From positions 412,501 through 476,500 of the forward strand of contig NZ_JAYKZY010000001.1 in NCBI RefSeq assembly GCF_035818615.1: a stretch of 64,000 nt of DNA, read 5' to 3'. The stretch comes from Sphingobium sp. CR2-8 (lineage in GTDB: Bacteria > Pseudomonadota > Alphaproteobacteria > Sphingomonadales > Sphingomonadaceae). The notes beneath the pieces were generated by a model. That model was not told the DNA's origin and made no database searches. It worked only from the letters and a program-made list of their open reading frames with translations. Of the stretch, positions 1 through 8,142 are shown in pieces. Position numbers and translations under genes: made by a program. The stretch's first letter is position 1. Each line of letters starts with the position of its first letter.

Positions 1-1
1 T

Positions 2-973
2 TGCAACGCGGCCGACTATCGCATCAACAAGGGGCGCATGGTCCGGCTGGCGGAACATAGCCGCGACCGCCTGATCGCGCTGCGCGCCGAGACGGGCATA
101 GCCTATGACGAGCGCAGCCAGGGCACGCTCCAGCTGTTCCGCGAACAAAAGCAGCTCGACGGCATCGCCAAGGATATTGAGGTGCTGCGCGCCGACCATG
201 TCCCTTTCGAAGTCCTCGACCGCGCAGGCTGCCTGGCCGCCGAACCGGGCCTTGCCGCCAGCGCCGCGACAATCGTGGGCGGCCTGCGCCTGCCCCAGGA
301 CGAAACGGGCGACTGTTTCAAATTTACCAACGCGCTGGCGGACATGGCCCGGGCGCGCGGCGTCCAGTTCCTGATGGGGCGTCAGATCACCGGCCTTGCG
401 CGCGAAGCCGGACGCATCAGCCATGTCGTCACGGATCAGGGACCGGTCAGCGGCGACGCCTATCTCGTCGCCATGGGCAGCTTCTCTCCCCTGATCGTCG
501 CGCCGCTTGGCCTGCGCCTGCCGGTCTATCCGGTGAAGGGCTATTCGATCACCGTGCCGATCGTGCGGGAGGAAGGCGCGCCCGTATCGACCCTGCTGGA
601 CGAAAGCTACAAGGTCGCGATCACACGGCTGGGCGATCGCATCCGGGTGGGCGGCATGGCCGAACTGTCGGGCTACACCAACGACCTGCCGCAGGCGCGT
701 CGCGACACGCTGGACCATAGCGTAGGCACCTTGTTCCCGGGCGCTGGCGATCTGTCCCGCGCGACCTTCTGGAGCGGACTGCGGCCGATGACGCCGGATT
801 CGACGCCGGTCGTGGGCGCGACCGCCATCGACAATCTGTTCCTCAACACCGGCCATGGCACGCTGGGCTGGACCATGGCCTGCGGTTCGGGCCATGTCAT
901 CGCCGACATCATCAGCGACCGCCCGCCCGCCATCGAAACCGCCGACCTGGCGCTGTCGCGCTATCGGCGCTGA
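2..973 (+). CDS. dadA: D-amino-acid dehydrogenase (DadA family), 5' end missing
   Basis: FAD-dependent oxidative deamination of D-amino acids to 2-oxo acids via an imine, normally coupled to the respiratory chain at the inner membrane. The frame is open from base 2 and about 323 codons are present; the roughly 95-residue N-terminus with the FAD-binding GxGxxG is outside the window. Visible family signatures are the stretch [20 protein letters not shown], the following GTLQLFR, and the C-terminal FAD-contacting region around [16 protein letters not shown] and [14 protein letters not shown]. It is followed after 19 bp by a RidA-type deaminase, which fits because RidA hydrolyses the imine product of such enzymes. 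The family assignment is firm; substrate preference (D-Ala versus other D-amino acids) cannot be read. Confidence 0.9.
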   Translation, partial: CNAADYRINKGRMVRLAEHSRDRLIALRAETGIAYDERSQGTLQLFREQKQLDGIAKDIEVLRADHVPFEVLDRAGCLAAEPGLAASAATIVGGLRLPQDETGDCFKFTNALADMARARGVQFLMGRQITGLAREAGRISHVVTDQGPVSGDAYLVAMGSFSPLIVAPLGLRLPVYPVKGYSITVPIVREEGAPVSTLLDESYKVAITRLGDRIRVGGMAELSGYTNDLPQARRDTLDHSVGTLFPGAGDLSRATFWSGLRPMTPDSTPVVGATAIDNLFLNTGHGTLGWTMACGSGHVIADIISDRPPAIETADLALSRYRR

Positions 974-992
974 TCTTCCAAGGAGACAAGCC

Positions 993-1340
993 ATGACCAT
1001 CACCCGCATCGAAACCGGCCCGCGCATGAGCGAAGCCGTCATCCACGGCGACACCGTCTATCTCGCTGGCCAGATCGGCGCACCCGGCGAAAGCGTGACG
1101 GTGCAGACCCAGGCGGCGCTGGAAGAAATCGACCGCCTGCTGGGCCTGGCGGGCAGCAGCAAGGCGCATATCCTGCGGGCCACCATCTGGCTGGCGGACA
1201 TGGCGGATTTTGCCGAAATGAACCTGGTCTGGGACGCCTGGATCGCGAGCGTACCCGCGCCGACCCGCGCCACCGGCGAAGCCAAACTGGCGACCCCGGA
1301 CTATAAGGTGGAAATCATCATCACCGCCGCGCGCGCCTGA
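993..1340 (+). CDS. RidA/YjgF/YER057c family enamine/imine deaminase
   Basis: Small (115 aa) cytoplasmic protein of the Rid family, which hydrolyses reactive 2-imino/enamine acids to keto acids and ammonia. The start is the ATG at 993, preceded by AAGGAGA at a good distance; a longer frame beginning upstream overlaps dadA and is not needed. Visible features are the VYLAGQIG strand, the TQAALEEIDRLLGLAGSS helix, and the C-terminal PTRATGEAKLATPDYKVEIIITA, with a TRATGEA in place of the usual TRxxVGV-type substrate-binding arginine motif; the arginine is retained. Its position directly behind dadA suggests it clears the iminoacid made by that dehydrogenase. Exact Rid subfamily is not certain. 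Confidence 0.88.
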   Translation: MTITRIETGPRMSEAVIHGDTVYLAGQIGAPGESVTVQTQAALEEIDRLLGLAGSSKAHILRATIWLADMADFAEMNLVWDAWIASVPAPTRATGEAKLATPDYKVEIIITAARA

Positions 1341-1400
1341 TTGCGCATCGACGGCGGCATCATTCTGGCGGAACGACGATCGGCCGGTTAAGCACCGGGG

Positions 1401-2270
1401 ATGCACGACACTCCACCCTATCGCCGGATCGGCATCATCGGCACCGGCCGCGTCGCGCAGGCGATGGCATTGGCCCTGCACGCGCATTCGGTCGATCCGA
1501 TGCTGGTCTGGGGCCGCACCCCGACCCGCCGCGACGCGATCACAGCCCGCATCGGCCATTCCGCCCCGGCGCAGGACCTGGCGCAGATCGCGTCCGCCTG
1601 CGACCTCATCCTGATCGCCGTATCGGATGACGCCATCGCGCCCATCGTGGCGGCGTTGGCAGAGCAACGCCCTACCGGCGCGCCACTGATCCTTCACCTG
1701 AGCGGGCGAAGCGGCGCGGCGATCCTGACGCCCCTGGCGCAGCGCGGCGCCCTGACGGCGGCCGTCCATCCGGCCATGACCTTCACCGGCGACCCAGACC
1801 GGGAAGTCGCCCGCATGATCGGCGCGCGTTTCGTCGTCACAGGCAGCACCCGCCCGGCGACCGGCGCGGCCGAAAGGCTCGTCGCCCTGATCGGCGGCGT
1901 GGTGGAACATGTGGCCGAGGCACAGCGCGCGCTTTATCATGCCGCGCTCTGCCATGCGGCCAATCATCTCGTGACGCTGATGGCCGGATCATGCGACGCG
2001 CTCGCGACGGCTGGTATCGCCGATCCCGCCGCGCTGCTCGCGCCGCTGGTCCGCGCGGCGTTGGACAATAGCCTCGACCGAGGTATCGGAGGCCTGTCCG
2101 GCCCGTTGCTGCGCGGCGACGCAGACACGATCCGCGATCATCTGGCCGCTATTTCCGCCCACAGCCCGCGCCTGCTGCCCGCCTATCGCGCGATGGCGAC
2201 CGCGACGCTGGACGCGCTCGAACAATGTGGCGCGCCCGCGTCGCTATCGATCCGCCGCATATTGACCTGA
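1401..2270 (+). CDS. Rossmann-like plus DUF2520 domain protein
   Basis: 289-residue cytoplasmic protein with an N-terminal NAD(P)-binding Rossmann fold (GIIGTGRVAQAMALAL near residue 11, followed by VWGRTP, giving an NADP-like loop) and a C-terminal all-helical domain resembling 6-phosphogluconate dehydrogenase/ketopantoate reductase C-domains, known as DUF2520. The AAVHPAMTFTG segment near residue 120 and the YHAALCHAANHLVTL helix near 190 are typical of this family. No characterised reaction can be assigned from sequence. It follows ridA by about 60 bp on the same strand and is terminated by a strong hairpin just downstream, so it may be the last gene of the dadA-ridA unit. Confidence 0.8.
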   Translation: MHDTPPYRRIGIIGTGRVAQAMALALHAHSVDPMLVWGRTPTRRDAITARIGHSAPAQDLAQIASACDLILIAVSDDAIAPIVAALAEQRPTGAPLILHLSGRSGAAILTPLAQRGALTAAVHPAMTFTGDPDREVARMIGARFVVTGSTRPATGAAERLVALIGGVVEHVAEAQRALYHAALCHAANHLVTLMAGSCDALATAGIADPAALLAPLVRAALDNSLDRGIGGLSGPLLRGDADTIRDHLAAISAHSPRLLPAYRAMATATLDALEQCGAPASLSIRRILT

Positions 2271-2308
2271 CCGTCCTGACGGCATCCGGTCGCATCGCTC
2301 CGTCTTCC

Positions 2309-2350
2309 GACAAGGGCCGCGCCTTCGTCAGCGAAGGCGCGGCCCTTGTC
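2309..2350. terminator. Perfect 19-bp hairpin between convergent genes
   Basis: Two exact 19-base arms (2309-2327 and 2332-2350) are separated by a 4-base TCAG loop. It sits between the end of the DUF2520 gene on the plus strand and the end of the MucR-like gene on the minus strand, so it probably terminates both. There is no clear T-tract on either side, so Rho-independent strength is uncertain. Confidence 0.75.
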
Positions 2351-2352
2351 GG

Positions 2353-3159
2353 TCAGGATGCCGCATCCGTGCCGCCTGCCTTGATGCCCAGCTTCTTGCG
2401 CGGAGCCTTGGCGCGGGCAGGAGCCTTGCTCGCGCCTTTCGCCTTCACCGGTTCAGGGGCGGCAGGCGTGTCGAGGACGGGCGCGTCTTGCGCCACGGCC
2501 TGCGCTTTAGGCTTGCGGCCTGCCTTGGTGGGGGCGGGGACCGCTTTACCTGCGGCGGGCTTGGCCGCCACAATATCGCTCGATACGGGCGCATCGCTCG
2601 CACGCGCCGCACCCTTCCCAGGCGCCTTGCCCGTGCTGTCCGGGGTGGCGGCATCGGGCTGTACGCTCTTGCGGCGACGCCTCTTGGGCACAGGGGTTGC
2701 GCTATCGCCGGGCGTCGTCGAGACTGCCGCCGCCGCTGCGGCAGTCGCCGCCCGCGCCTGCGTGCCGCGCTGCCCCAGGCCCAGCTTTTGCGCGACCGCG
2801 CGCCGCTGGTCGGAATAGGCCTGCGCCACCATCGGATAGGTTTCGGGAAGACCATAACGCAGCCGATAGTCGGCGGGCGTCAGACCATGGGAGGCAAGAT
2901 GGCGCTTGAGCGTCTTATAGGGGCGGCCATCGATCAGGCTGAGAATATGGTCGCGCGATGCGATGCTCTTGCGAACACTGACGGCCGGCACATGCTCGAC
3001 CACTTCGACAGGAGCCGCAACAATATCCGCCACCAGCGCGGCCCGCGTCGTCTGGATCAGACCAGCCAGATCTTCGCTGGGGACACTATTATTGGCAACA
3101 TAGGCGCTCAACAATTGAACAGTCAAAATGGTATAATCGGGCTGTTCGGTTTCCGCCAT
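2353..3159 (-). CDS. Ros/MucR family transcriptional regulator lacking zinc cysteines, with a long basic tail
   Basis: 268 aa. Residues 1-130 match the Ros/MucR family: N-terminal helices (TILTVQLLSAYVANNSVPSE), PAVSVRKS, then the DNA-binding finger region HILSLIDGRPYKTLKRHL and the signature YRLRYGLPETYPMVAQAY. In classical Ros the finger begins CLEC; here both cysteine positions are replaced (S and D), while the KRHL...H part remains. Zinc-free members of this family that still bind DNA are known. Residues about 140-268 are a low-complexity Ala/Pro/Lys/Arg tail (KRRRRKSV, KAGRKPKA, RAKAPRKKLG), roughly doubling the usual length of about 140 aa, and resembling histone-H1-like tails. A global regulator or nucleoid-type role is an inference. 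Confidence 0.85.
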   Translation of the reverse strand: MAETEQPDYTILTVQLLSAYVANNSVPSEDLAGLIQTTRAALVADIVAAPVEVVEHVPAVSVRKSIASRDHILSLIDGRPYKTLKRHLASHGLTPADYRLRYGLPETYPMVAQAYSDQRRAVAQKLGLGQRGTQARAATAAAAAAVSTTPGDSATPVPKRRRRKSVQPDAATPDSTGKAPGKGAARASDAPVSSDIVAAKPAAGKAVPAPTKAGRKPKAQAVAQDAPVLDTPAAPEPVKAKGASKAPARAKAPRKKLGIKAGGTDAAS

Positions 3160-3676
3160 GTCATATCCTATCCAGAAAATTCAGACCCCGAACATATGAT
3201 CGCCAGTGGACCGTCCGGATCTGCCTTTTGCAGTCATTCGACATCATTGTCAAAACCAGCGGCCATCTGTTGGCAGATTATCATCGCGAAGATTGAGGAC
3301 GCCCGTTTCGATGACTGCGATGCCATCGGATATTGCTATCTTACCGCCGTGAAAAGCATCGGTCGATCGACCTGTTCGTACGGCCAGAACGGACCCGCCT
3401 GTGCTTGCCTGTCTCCCCATTGCCCTGATCAGCACGATGTCGGCCCGCCTATGGTCGCGTCTATCGGGGTAGCTTGCGTCCAGCCATCCATTTCCTTGTA
3501 GATCGCAGACGCGGCGACCTGCGGCGGCTGGTAGGTCGCGCCATCGCACAGGCACCGCCGCACGGTAACCGCATGTAAAATCGGTCGAACATAAGAGTCA
3601 AAATATTGAAATTACAAGATAATATATCAATCCATCGAACGCCGATATTTTCACCACAACTGTCTGACTCGCTGTC
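3160..3676. other. Intergenic region without a convincing gene
   Basis: About 500 bp between the MucR-like regulator and the degraded reading frame at 3677. A minus frame at 3250-3555 (about 100 codons) has no recognisable family and unusual composition, so it is not called. Bases 3580-3655 are markedly AT-rich for this genome and could hold promoter or protein-binding sites. The last 19 bases of the region, with two bases of the next feature, form a 21-base motif (3658-3678) that recurs downstream of katG. Confidence 0.5.
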
Positions 3677-3678
3677 TC
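3658..3678 (-). repeat. 21-base motif shared with the katG 3' flank (copy 1)
   Basis: Read on the minus strand the sequence is GAGACAGCGAGT followed by CAGACAGTT. It matches the copy at 55813-55833 at 19 of 21 positions. Both copies start at, or within a few bases of, the stop codon of a minus-strand reading frame. The function is unknown; in the katG copy the motif forms one arm of the probable terminator. Confidence 0.4.
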
Positions 3679-3830
3679 ACCGAAGCCCTGCCTCGTCCAG
3701 CGCATCCATCGCCAGCGCGATTGCGCCTGGCGCTCTGGCCTGATCGCCCAGCGCAAGCGGATGGATGACCACATCTATGGTATCGCTCGTGACGAACGGC
3801 AGATAGCCGACCAGCTGGGCGATGTCATGC
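3677..3830 (-). pseudogene. Possible C-terminal remnant of a ROK-type kinase/regulator
   Basis: On the minus strand a coherent 48-residue reading runs from DIAQLVGYLPFVTSDT through VVIHPLALGDQARAPGAIAL to ALDEAGLR and a TGA at 3677. The pattern hydrophobic-x-LGDxAxxxGAxxLAxD resembles the extreme C-terminus of ROK family sugar kinases and regulators. No start codon or body of such a gene is present: upstream of this stretch the DNA is the end of folB in another frame. It is therefore best read as a leftover piece, with low to moderate confidence; it could also be chance coding-like sequence. Confidence 0.33.
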
Positions 3831-4178
3831 CGATCGGACGACGACCTCCACCCCGGCCAGCCCGCGCGTCAGGGCGAAAGGCTTGTCGACATTGACACAG
3901 GCTTCCACGACGCCGGGCCATGTGATGCATTCCTGGCCCAGCCGACAGGCAAATGTCTCGATCAGCGGAATATGCAGCTCCGACAGCGCTTCGGCCGCCC
4001 GCACGATCCGGCGATAATCCACCGTCTCGCCGATCCCCTCGACCGCGCCGCCGTCCAGCAGCAGTTGGACCGTGATGACCAGGGGCTGTCGACGGCCGAT
4101 TTCGTCGGGATTGATCCCGATATCGGCCAGCAACGGCAATTCCTTGACGCGGACCTTGGTCGTGATGGACGATGGCAT
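3825..4178 (-). CDS. folB: Dihydroneopterin aldolase family protein (FolB-like)
   Basis: 117 aa, T-fold enzyme of folate biosynthesis that converts 7,8-dihydroneopterin to 6-hydroxymethyl-dihydropterin and glycolaldehyde; related proteins act as epimerases. Visible: TTKVRVKELPLLADIGINPDEIGRRQPL (the family's N-terminal strand and loop), ETVDYRRIVRAAEAL, the catalytic-region LIETFACRLGQECI, and the C-terminal VDKPFALTRGLAGVEVVV. It is the last gene of the one-carbon operon, starting 1 bp after the folD stop. A folB copy coupled to C1-oxidation genes rather than to folK/folP suggests an accessory role in maintaining folate pools; that is inference. Confidence 0.85.
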   Translation of the reverse strand: MPSSITTKVRVKELPLLADIGINPDEIGRRQPLVITVQLLLDGGAVEGIGETVDYRRIVRAAEALSELHIPLIETFACRLGQECITWPGVVEACVNVDKPFALTRGLAGVEVVVRSA

Positions 4179-4179
4179 G

Positions 4180-5037
4180 TCAGTCTATGTTCCTTTGCGC
4201 GGCGGCGACCGTATTGCTCAGCAGGCAGGCGATGGTCATCGGGCCGACCCCGCCCGGCACCGGTGTCACCGCTTTGGCATGATCCAGTTCATGGGTCGCG
4301 CAATCGCCGACGATGCGGCTGGCGCCCGCATCGTCCACGACCCGGTTGATGCCGACATCGATCACGACCGCGCCCGGCTTCACCCAATAGCCGCGCACCA
4401 GGTGCGGCACGCCCGCTGCCGCCACGATGATGTCGGCGGCGCGAGCGATATCGGGCAAGTCGCGCGTCTCGATATGCGTGACCGTCACCGTCGCCTCGCG
4501 CTCCAGCAGCAGCATCGCCACCGGCTTCCCCACGATGTTCGATTTACCGATGACCACCACGTTCAACCCGCGATAGTCATCGATCACGCTGTCGAGCAGC
4601 TGCATGATGCCCAGCGGCGTACAGGGCACCAGCCCCTGCGATCCGGTCGAAAGCCGCCCGACATTGACGGGGTGAAAACCGTCCACATCCTTGGACGGGG
4701 CGATGCGGTCCAGGATCGGCGCGGCGTCGATCCCCGGCGGCAGCGGCAACTGAACCAATATGCCATGGATGGCCGGATCGGCGTTCAGCTGGTCGATCAG
4801 GTCCAGCAGCGCCTGCGCCCCGCAATCGGCGGGCAGGCGCTTTTCGACCGATCCGATACCCGCCTTGCGACATTCGCTGATCTTGCGCCGGACGTAGATT
4901 TCGCTGGCGGGATCATGTCCCACCAGCACCACGGCCAGCGCCGGATCGACGCCGTCGGCCTTCAGCCGTTCGACTGCCGCCGCCGTCTGCACGCCCAGCG
5001 CGCGCGCCATCGCGCGGCCGTCGATGATCGCGCGCAT
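4180..5037 (-). CDS. folD: Bifunctional methylene-THF dehydrogenase / methenyl-THF cyclohydrolase
   Basis: 285 aa, the normal FolD length. It interconverts 5,10-methylene-THF, 5,10-methenyl-THF and 10-formyl-THF with NADP. Key features are SEIYVRRKISECRKAGIG (catalytic lysine region, with the YVRRK signature), the QLPLPPGIDAAPILDRI substrate loop, PSKDVDGFHPVNVGRL, the cofactor site VVVIGKSNIVGKPVAMLL, and the C-terminal TPVPGGVGPMTIACLLSNT. The gene lies 3 bp downstream of purU, so FolD supplies the 10-formyl-THF that PurU hydrolyses: together they oxidise methylene-THF to formate with regeneration of THF. Confidence 0.95.
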   Translation of the reverse strand: MRAIIDGRAMARALGVQTAAAVERLKADGVDPALAVVLVGHDPASEIYVRRKISECRKAGIGSVEKRLPADCGAQALLDLIDQLNADPAIHGILVQLPLPPGIDAAPILDRIAPSKDVDGFHPVNVGRLSTGSQGLVPCTPLGIMQLLDSVIDDYRGLNVVVIGKSNIVGKPVAMLLLEREATVTVTHIETRDLPDIARAADIIVAAAGVPHLVRGYWVKPGAVVIDVGINRVVDDAGASRIVGDCATHELDHAKAVTPVPGGVGPMTIACLLSNTVAAAQRNID

Positions 5038-5040
5038 GGA

Positions 5041-5898
5041 TCAGCCCCGAAAGACGACGGTACGCGACTGGTTCAGGAAAACCCGGTCCTGCACATGCAG
5101 CCGCACCGCTTCGGCCAGCACCCGCCGTTCGATGTCGCGGCCGCGACGGACCAGTTCGTCGGGCACATCGGCATGGCCGATCATCTCGACATCCTGATGG
5201 ATGATCGGCCCCTCATCCAGGTCGGCGGTCACATAATGGGCGGTCGCGCCGATCATCTTCACGCCCCGCTCATAGGCCTGGTGATAGGGCTTCGCGCCCT
5301 TGAAGCCGGGCAGGAAGCTGTGATGGATGTTGATGCAGCGGCCGGACAGGAAAGCGGCCAGATCGTCGCTCAAAATCTGCATGTAACGCGCCAGCACGAT
5401 CAGGTCGGCGCCCGTCTCGGTCACGACCTGCTTGATCTGCGCTTCCTGCGCCGCCTTGGTGTCCTTGGTCACCGGGAAATAATGATAGGGCTTATCGCCG
5501 ATCAGCGACGTGTGCAGCTTTTCACGCGGATGGTTGGAAATGATCGCCACCACATCCATCGGCAATTCGCCGATACGCTGACGATAGAGCAGGTCGCCCA
5601 GGCAATGGTCCCATTTGGACACCATCAGCACGACCTTCTTGGGCGTGGCCTGATCCGCCATGGACCAGTCCATCCCGGCGTCCTGCGCAATCGGCGCGAA
5701 GCCCTCGCGCAGCGCGTCCAGCGAATCTTCCGCACCCGGCTTGAACGCGACCCGCATGAAGAACGTATTGTTCATCGCGTCGTCGAACTGCTGCGCATCG
5801 ACGATGTTGCAGCCATGCGCGGCCAGATAGCCCGCGACCTTCGCGACCAGACCCGGCTTGTCGTCGCACTGCAACCGCAGCGTATAGATAGTCGTCAC
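5041..5898 (-). CDS. purU: Formyltetrahydrofolate deformylase
   Basis: 285 aa. It hydrolyses 10-formyl-THF to THF and formate. An N-terminal ACT domain (TIYTLRLQCDDKPGLVAKVAGYLAA, about residues 1-85) precedes a formyltransferase-fold domain with KVVLMVSKWDHCLGDLLYR, INIHHSFLPGFKGAKPYHQA (containing the catalytic H/N region) and GATAHYVTADLDEGPIIHQD. It is transcribed between the metF-like gene (42 bp upstream) and folD. PurU next to FolD is typical of operons that dispose of methyl groups transferred to THF, for example from demethylation of betaine, sarcosine or methoxy-aromatics. Confidence 0.95.
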   Translation of the reverse strand: MTTIYTLRLQCDDKPGLVAKVAGYLAAHGCNIVDAQQFDDAMNNTFFMRVAFKPGAEDSLDALREGFAPIAQDAGMDWSMADQATPKKVVLMVSKWDHCLGDLLYRQRIGELPMDVVAIISNHPREKLHTSLIGDKPYHYFPVTKDTKAAQEAQIKQVVTETGADLIVLARYMQILSDDLAAFLSGRCINIHHSFLPGFKGAKPYHQAYERGVKMIGATAHYVTADLDEGPIIHQDVEMIGHADVPDELVRRGRDIERRVLAEAVRLHVQDRVFLNQSRTVVFRG

Positions 5899-5940
5899 TT
5901 CAGCACCCTCCCAGCAACCCGTCCCAGCAGCCCGTCTACG

Positions 5941-6804
5941 TCAATGCGCGCGGGCATAATCGTTGATCCATGCGACGGTCTTCCCCAAACCGCCAAACGG
6001 GTAGAAATGCAATCGCACCCGGCCATGTTCTTCACCCAGCCGCCGTTCGAAACTGTCGACCAGCTTGTCGGGACCGGCCGACCCGATAAGCTTGGTGATG
6101 GAAATGCCGTATTTTGCCAGCACCGACGTCGACGCGCCCACGCCGCATCGCGCGGCAAAGCGCATCAGCGTCTTGATGCCGGCCGGTCCCGGCACGCCGA
6201 TCCGCACCGGCGCGGTGATGCCCCTGGCCCGCAATTCGCTGAGCCATGTCAGAACCACGTCCGCATCGAAGACGAACTGCGTCACGATCAACGGCGCCAT
6301 CCCGCGCCCCTCTATTTCCACGCATTTGTTCAGCAGGACCGACCAGCATTGGTCGGGCGTCATGTTCGGATGTCCTTCGGGATGGCCACCGATGCCGATC
6401 GCGCTGATGCCGTTCCGTTCGAAGGCGCCGCTGGCTAGCAACGCGCTGCTGTCGGCATAGGGGCCTTCGGGTTCGGACGGATCGCCCGCGATGACGAAGC
6501 AACGACGGACATCGGCTTCCGCCACGGCGGCGGCCAGATAATCCTCGAACTCCGTCGTAGAACTGATCCGCCGTGCCGAAAAATGCGGCATGGGCTCAAA
6601 TCCCAGGCTGCGCACCAATTTGGTCGCCGCGATGCGTGCGCCAAAATCCTCGCCCGGCAGAAATGTGACCGCGACCGGCGTTGCGGGCGCTATGCCCGGC
6701 GCCGCTTCGCGCAGCGAATCCACGTCCTTCGCTGTCATTTCCAGCGAGTAGCCGTCGACCATATTGACGGGTGGCCGCTCCCAATTGGGGTGAATGACCG
6801 GCAT
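5941..6804 (-). CDS. Methylenetetrahydrofolate reductase family protein
   Basis: 287 aa from the chosen ATG at 6804, which has GGAGGA seven bases upstream; the frame extends 17 codons further up but with no ribosome site. It belongs to the MetF TIM-barrel flavoprotein superfamily: VAVTFLPGEDFGARIAATKLVRSLGFEPMPHFSARR near residues 45-80, then VIAGDPSEPEGPY near 105-117, IGIGGHPEGHP near 135 and TQFVFDADVVLTWLSELRARG near 170, each matching the order of MTHFR flavin and folate loops. As the first gene of the metF>purU>folD>folB run it probably handles 5-methyl/5,10-methylene-THF in C1 oxidation rather than, or as well as, methionine synthesis. Sphingomonad homologues serve O-demethylation of aromatics. 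Confidence 0.85.
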   Translation of the reverse strand: MPVIHPNWERPPVNMVDGYSLEMTAKDVDSLREAAPGIAPATPVAVTFLPGEDFGARIAATKLVRSLGFEPMPHFSARRISSTTEFEDYLAAAVAEADVRRCFVIAGDPSEPEGPYADSSALLASGAFERNGISAIGIGGHPEGHPNMTPDQCWSVLLNKCVEIEGRGMAPLIVTQFVFDADVVLTWLSELRARGITAPVRIGVPGPAGIKTLMRFAARCGVGASTSVLAKYGISITKLIGSAGPDKLVDSFERRLGEEHGRVRLHFYPFGGLGKTVAWINDYARAH

Positions 6805-6845
6805 TATTATTCCTCCAGCCTTGCCTCTCACCCGTCTCCTAGAAC

Positions 6846-6888
6846 ATTTCATCAAATTCGCATAGATGAAATATTCATGGATATGAAT
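6846..6888. promoter_or_regulatory. Clustered AT-rich palindromes upstream of the C1 operon
   Basis: Two inverted repeats follow each other: ATTTCATC (6846-6853) with GATGAAAT (6865-6872), and ATTCAT (6873-6878) with ATGAAT (6883-6888). A third palindrome, ATGAA-ATA-TTCAT, bridges them. They lie 40-85 bp upstream of the metF-like start and contrast in base content with their surroundings, so they are candidate operators for the C1 operon. The regulator is not identifiable. Confidence 0.5.
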
Positions 6889-7258
6889 TTAATTGCCAAG
6901 ATGCCGCCGCTGCCGAGTGCCTCATCAGAGCGGGACGCCGGGGCGTGTGTGTGCGCCATCGACGCCGTTGGCGCGCTCGATCACCGCACATGGCCTGCGC
7001 CGATTATGAACTCGTCGCTACGCGTGTCGCGCCTGATATAGACGCCAGCCCATCCAAACCGGAAATAGGGGCGGACAGCTTGCAAAGCGCACCGTCGTCC
7101 TCCACCAGTGCAGGGCGTTCCGGATCGGGGTTTTCATCCGAACGTCCTTGCCAAGATATAATGGCAAAGCGGCATGGATAGCCCAGCCTGCTATTTTATG
7201 ATGTTGGATGGTTCAAGCCGACGCACGTCGGGTCGACATGGCAAGAGAGGGAATGATT
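6889..7258. other. Divergent intergenic region, no gene called
   Basis: About 370 bp between the C1 operon and the lactonase gene. Short frames here lack recognisable families and codon bias. It must contain the promoter of the lactonase gene, but no convincing -35/-10 pair or riboswitch fold could be identified by eye. Confidence 0.4.
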
Positions 7259-8110
7259 ATGGGCCATCCATCCATGACCCGTCCGCCTATTGTGGATTCG
7301 CATCAGCATTTCTGGCGGATCGGCGGACCGGGGCAGATGTGGCCCGACGCCGACTGGCCGACGATCCACCATGATTTCCTGCCCGACGATCTGCGCGCGG
7401 CGACGCAAGGCCTGAATGTGATCGGGACCGTGCTGGTGCAGTCCCAACCCGACGACCGCGACACCGACTGGATGCTGGCGCTGGTGGCGGACGATCCGCT
7501 GATCCTGGGCGTGGTCGGTTGGGTCGCGCTGTACAGCGCCGACGCGCCCGCGCGGATCGCACAACTGGCCGCCCATCCCAAATGTGTCGGCGTGCGACCG
7601 ATGTTGCAGGGTATCACGGACAGCGCCTGGATCTTGCGCGACGACCTTGCCCCCGCGATACGGGCGATGCTGGCCCATGGCCTGTGCTTCGACGCGTTGA
7701 TCCAGCCGCGTCACCTGCCGGTCATCGCCCGGTTCGCGGAACGCTGGCCGGACCTCCCGATCGTGATCGATCATGGTGCAAAGCCGCCTGCCGCTCAGGG
7801 CCTGCTCGACCCATGGCGCGACGATTTGGCCGCGCTCGCCCGCCATCCCAATATCTGGTGCAAATTGTCCGGCCTGCGCACCGAACAGGCGCGGGGGCAG
7901 GCGGCCGATGCGCTCAAACCTTATGTCGCGCATATTCTCGACAGCTTCGGGGAGCGCACGATGTGGGGCAGCGACTGGCCGGTGCTGCTGCATGGGGGCG
8001 ATAGCTATGGCGACTGGGTCGATGATACGCTGCGCCTCGTCGGCGAACAGGATGACGACGCCCGCGCGCGCCTGTTCGAAGGAGCGGCACGCGCCTTCTA
8101 TGGCCTTTAG
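7259..8110 (+). CDS. Amidohydrolase family 2 sugar lactonase (COG3618 type; L-fucono-/rhamnono-lactonase-like)
   Basis: 283 aa from the ATG at 7259, which has GAGAGGG seven bases upstream; ATGs at 7253 and 7274 are alternatives. The TIM-barrel metal site is visible: VDSHQHFW near the N-terminus, VIDHGAKP in mid-protein and WGSDWPVL near the C-terminus, the usual H, H and D ligands of this family. Members hydrolyse lactones such as L-fucono-1,5-lactone, L-rhamnono-lactone or pyrone dicarboxylate. The aldo/keto reductase remnant directly downstream resembles the L-fucose dehydrogenase-type enzyme at 44069, and a fucose pathway is present at 42-48 kb without its own lactonase. L-fuconolactonase is therefore the favoured inferred role. 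Confidence 0.8.
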   Translation: MGHPSMTRPPIVDSHQHFWRIGGPGQMWPDADWPTIHHDFLPDDLRAATQGLNVIGTVLVQSQPDDRDTDWMLALVADDPLILGVVGWVALYSADAPARIAQLAAHPKCVGVRPMLQGITDSAWILRDDLAPAIRAMLAHGLCFDALIQPRHLPVIARFAERWPDLPIVIDHGAKPPAAQGLLDPWRDDLAALARHPNIWCKLSGLRTEQARGQAADALKPYVAHILDSFGERTMWGSDWPVLLHGGDSYGDWVDDTLRLVGEQDDDARARLFEGAARAFYGL

Positions 8111-8142
8111 CAGGATCAGGTGGCCCTGGATTTGGCCCGTCT

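Noticed and set aside
3250..3555. Minus-strand frame of about 100 codons in the intergenic region
   Set aside because: No similarity to a known family by eye, no ribosome site, uneven codon usage.
4072..6438. Plus-strand frame of 788 codons opposite the C1 operon
   Set aside because: It lies antisense to folD, purU and the metF-like gene, all clearly conserved; the translation is His/Asp/Arg-rich without any recognisable domain, as expected for the antisense of GC-rich genes.
6805..7258. Riboswitch (THF, SAM or SAH type) upstream of the metF-like gene
   Set aside because: No recognisable conserved core of these riboswitches; only simple palindromes were found.
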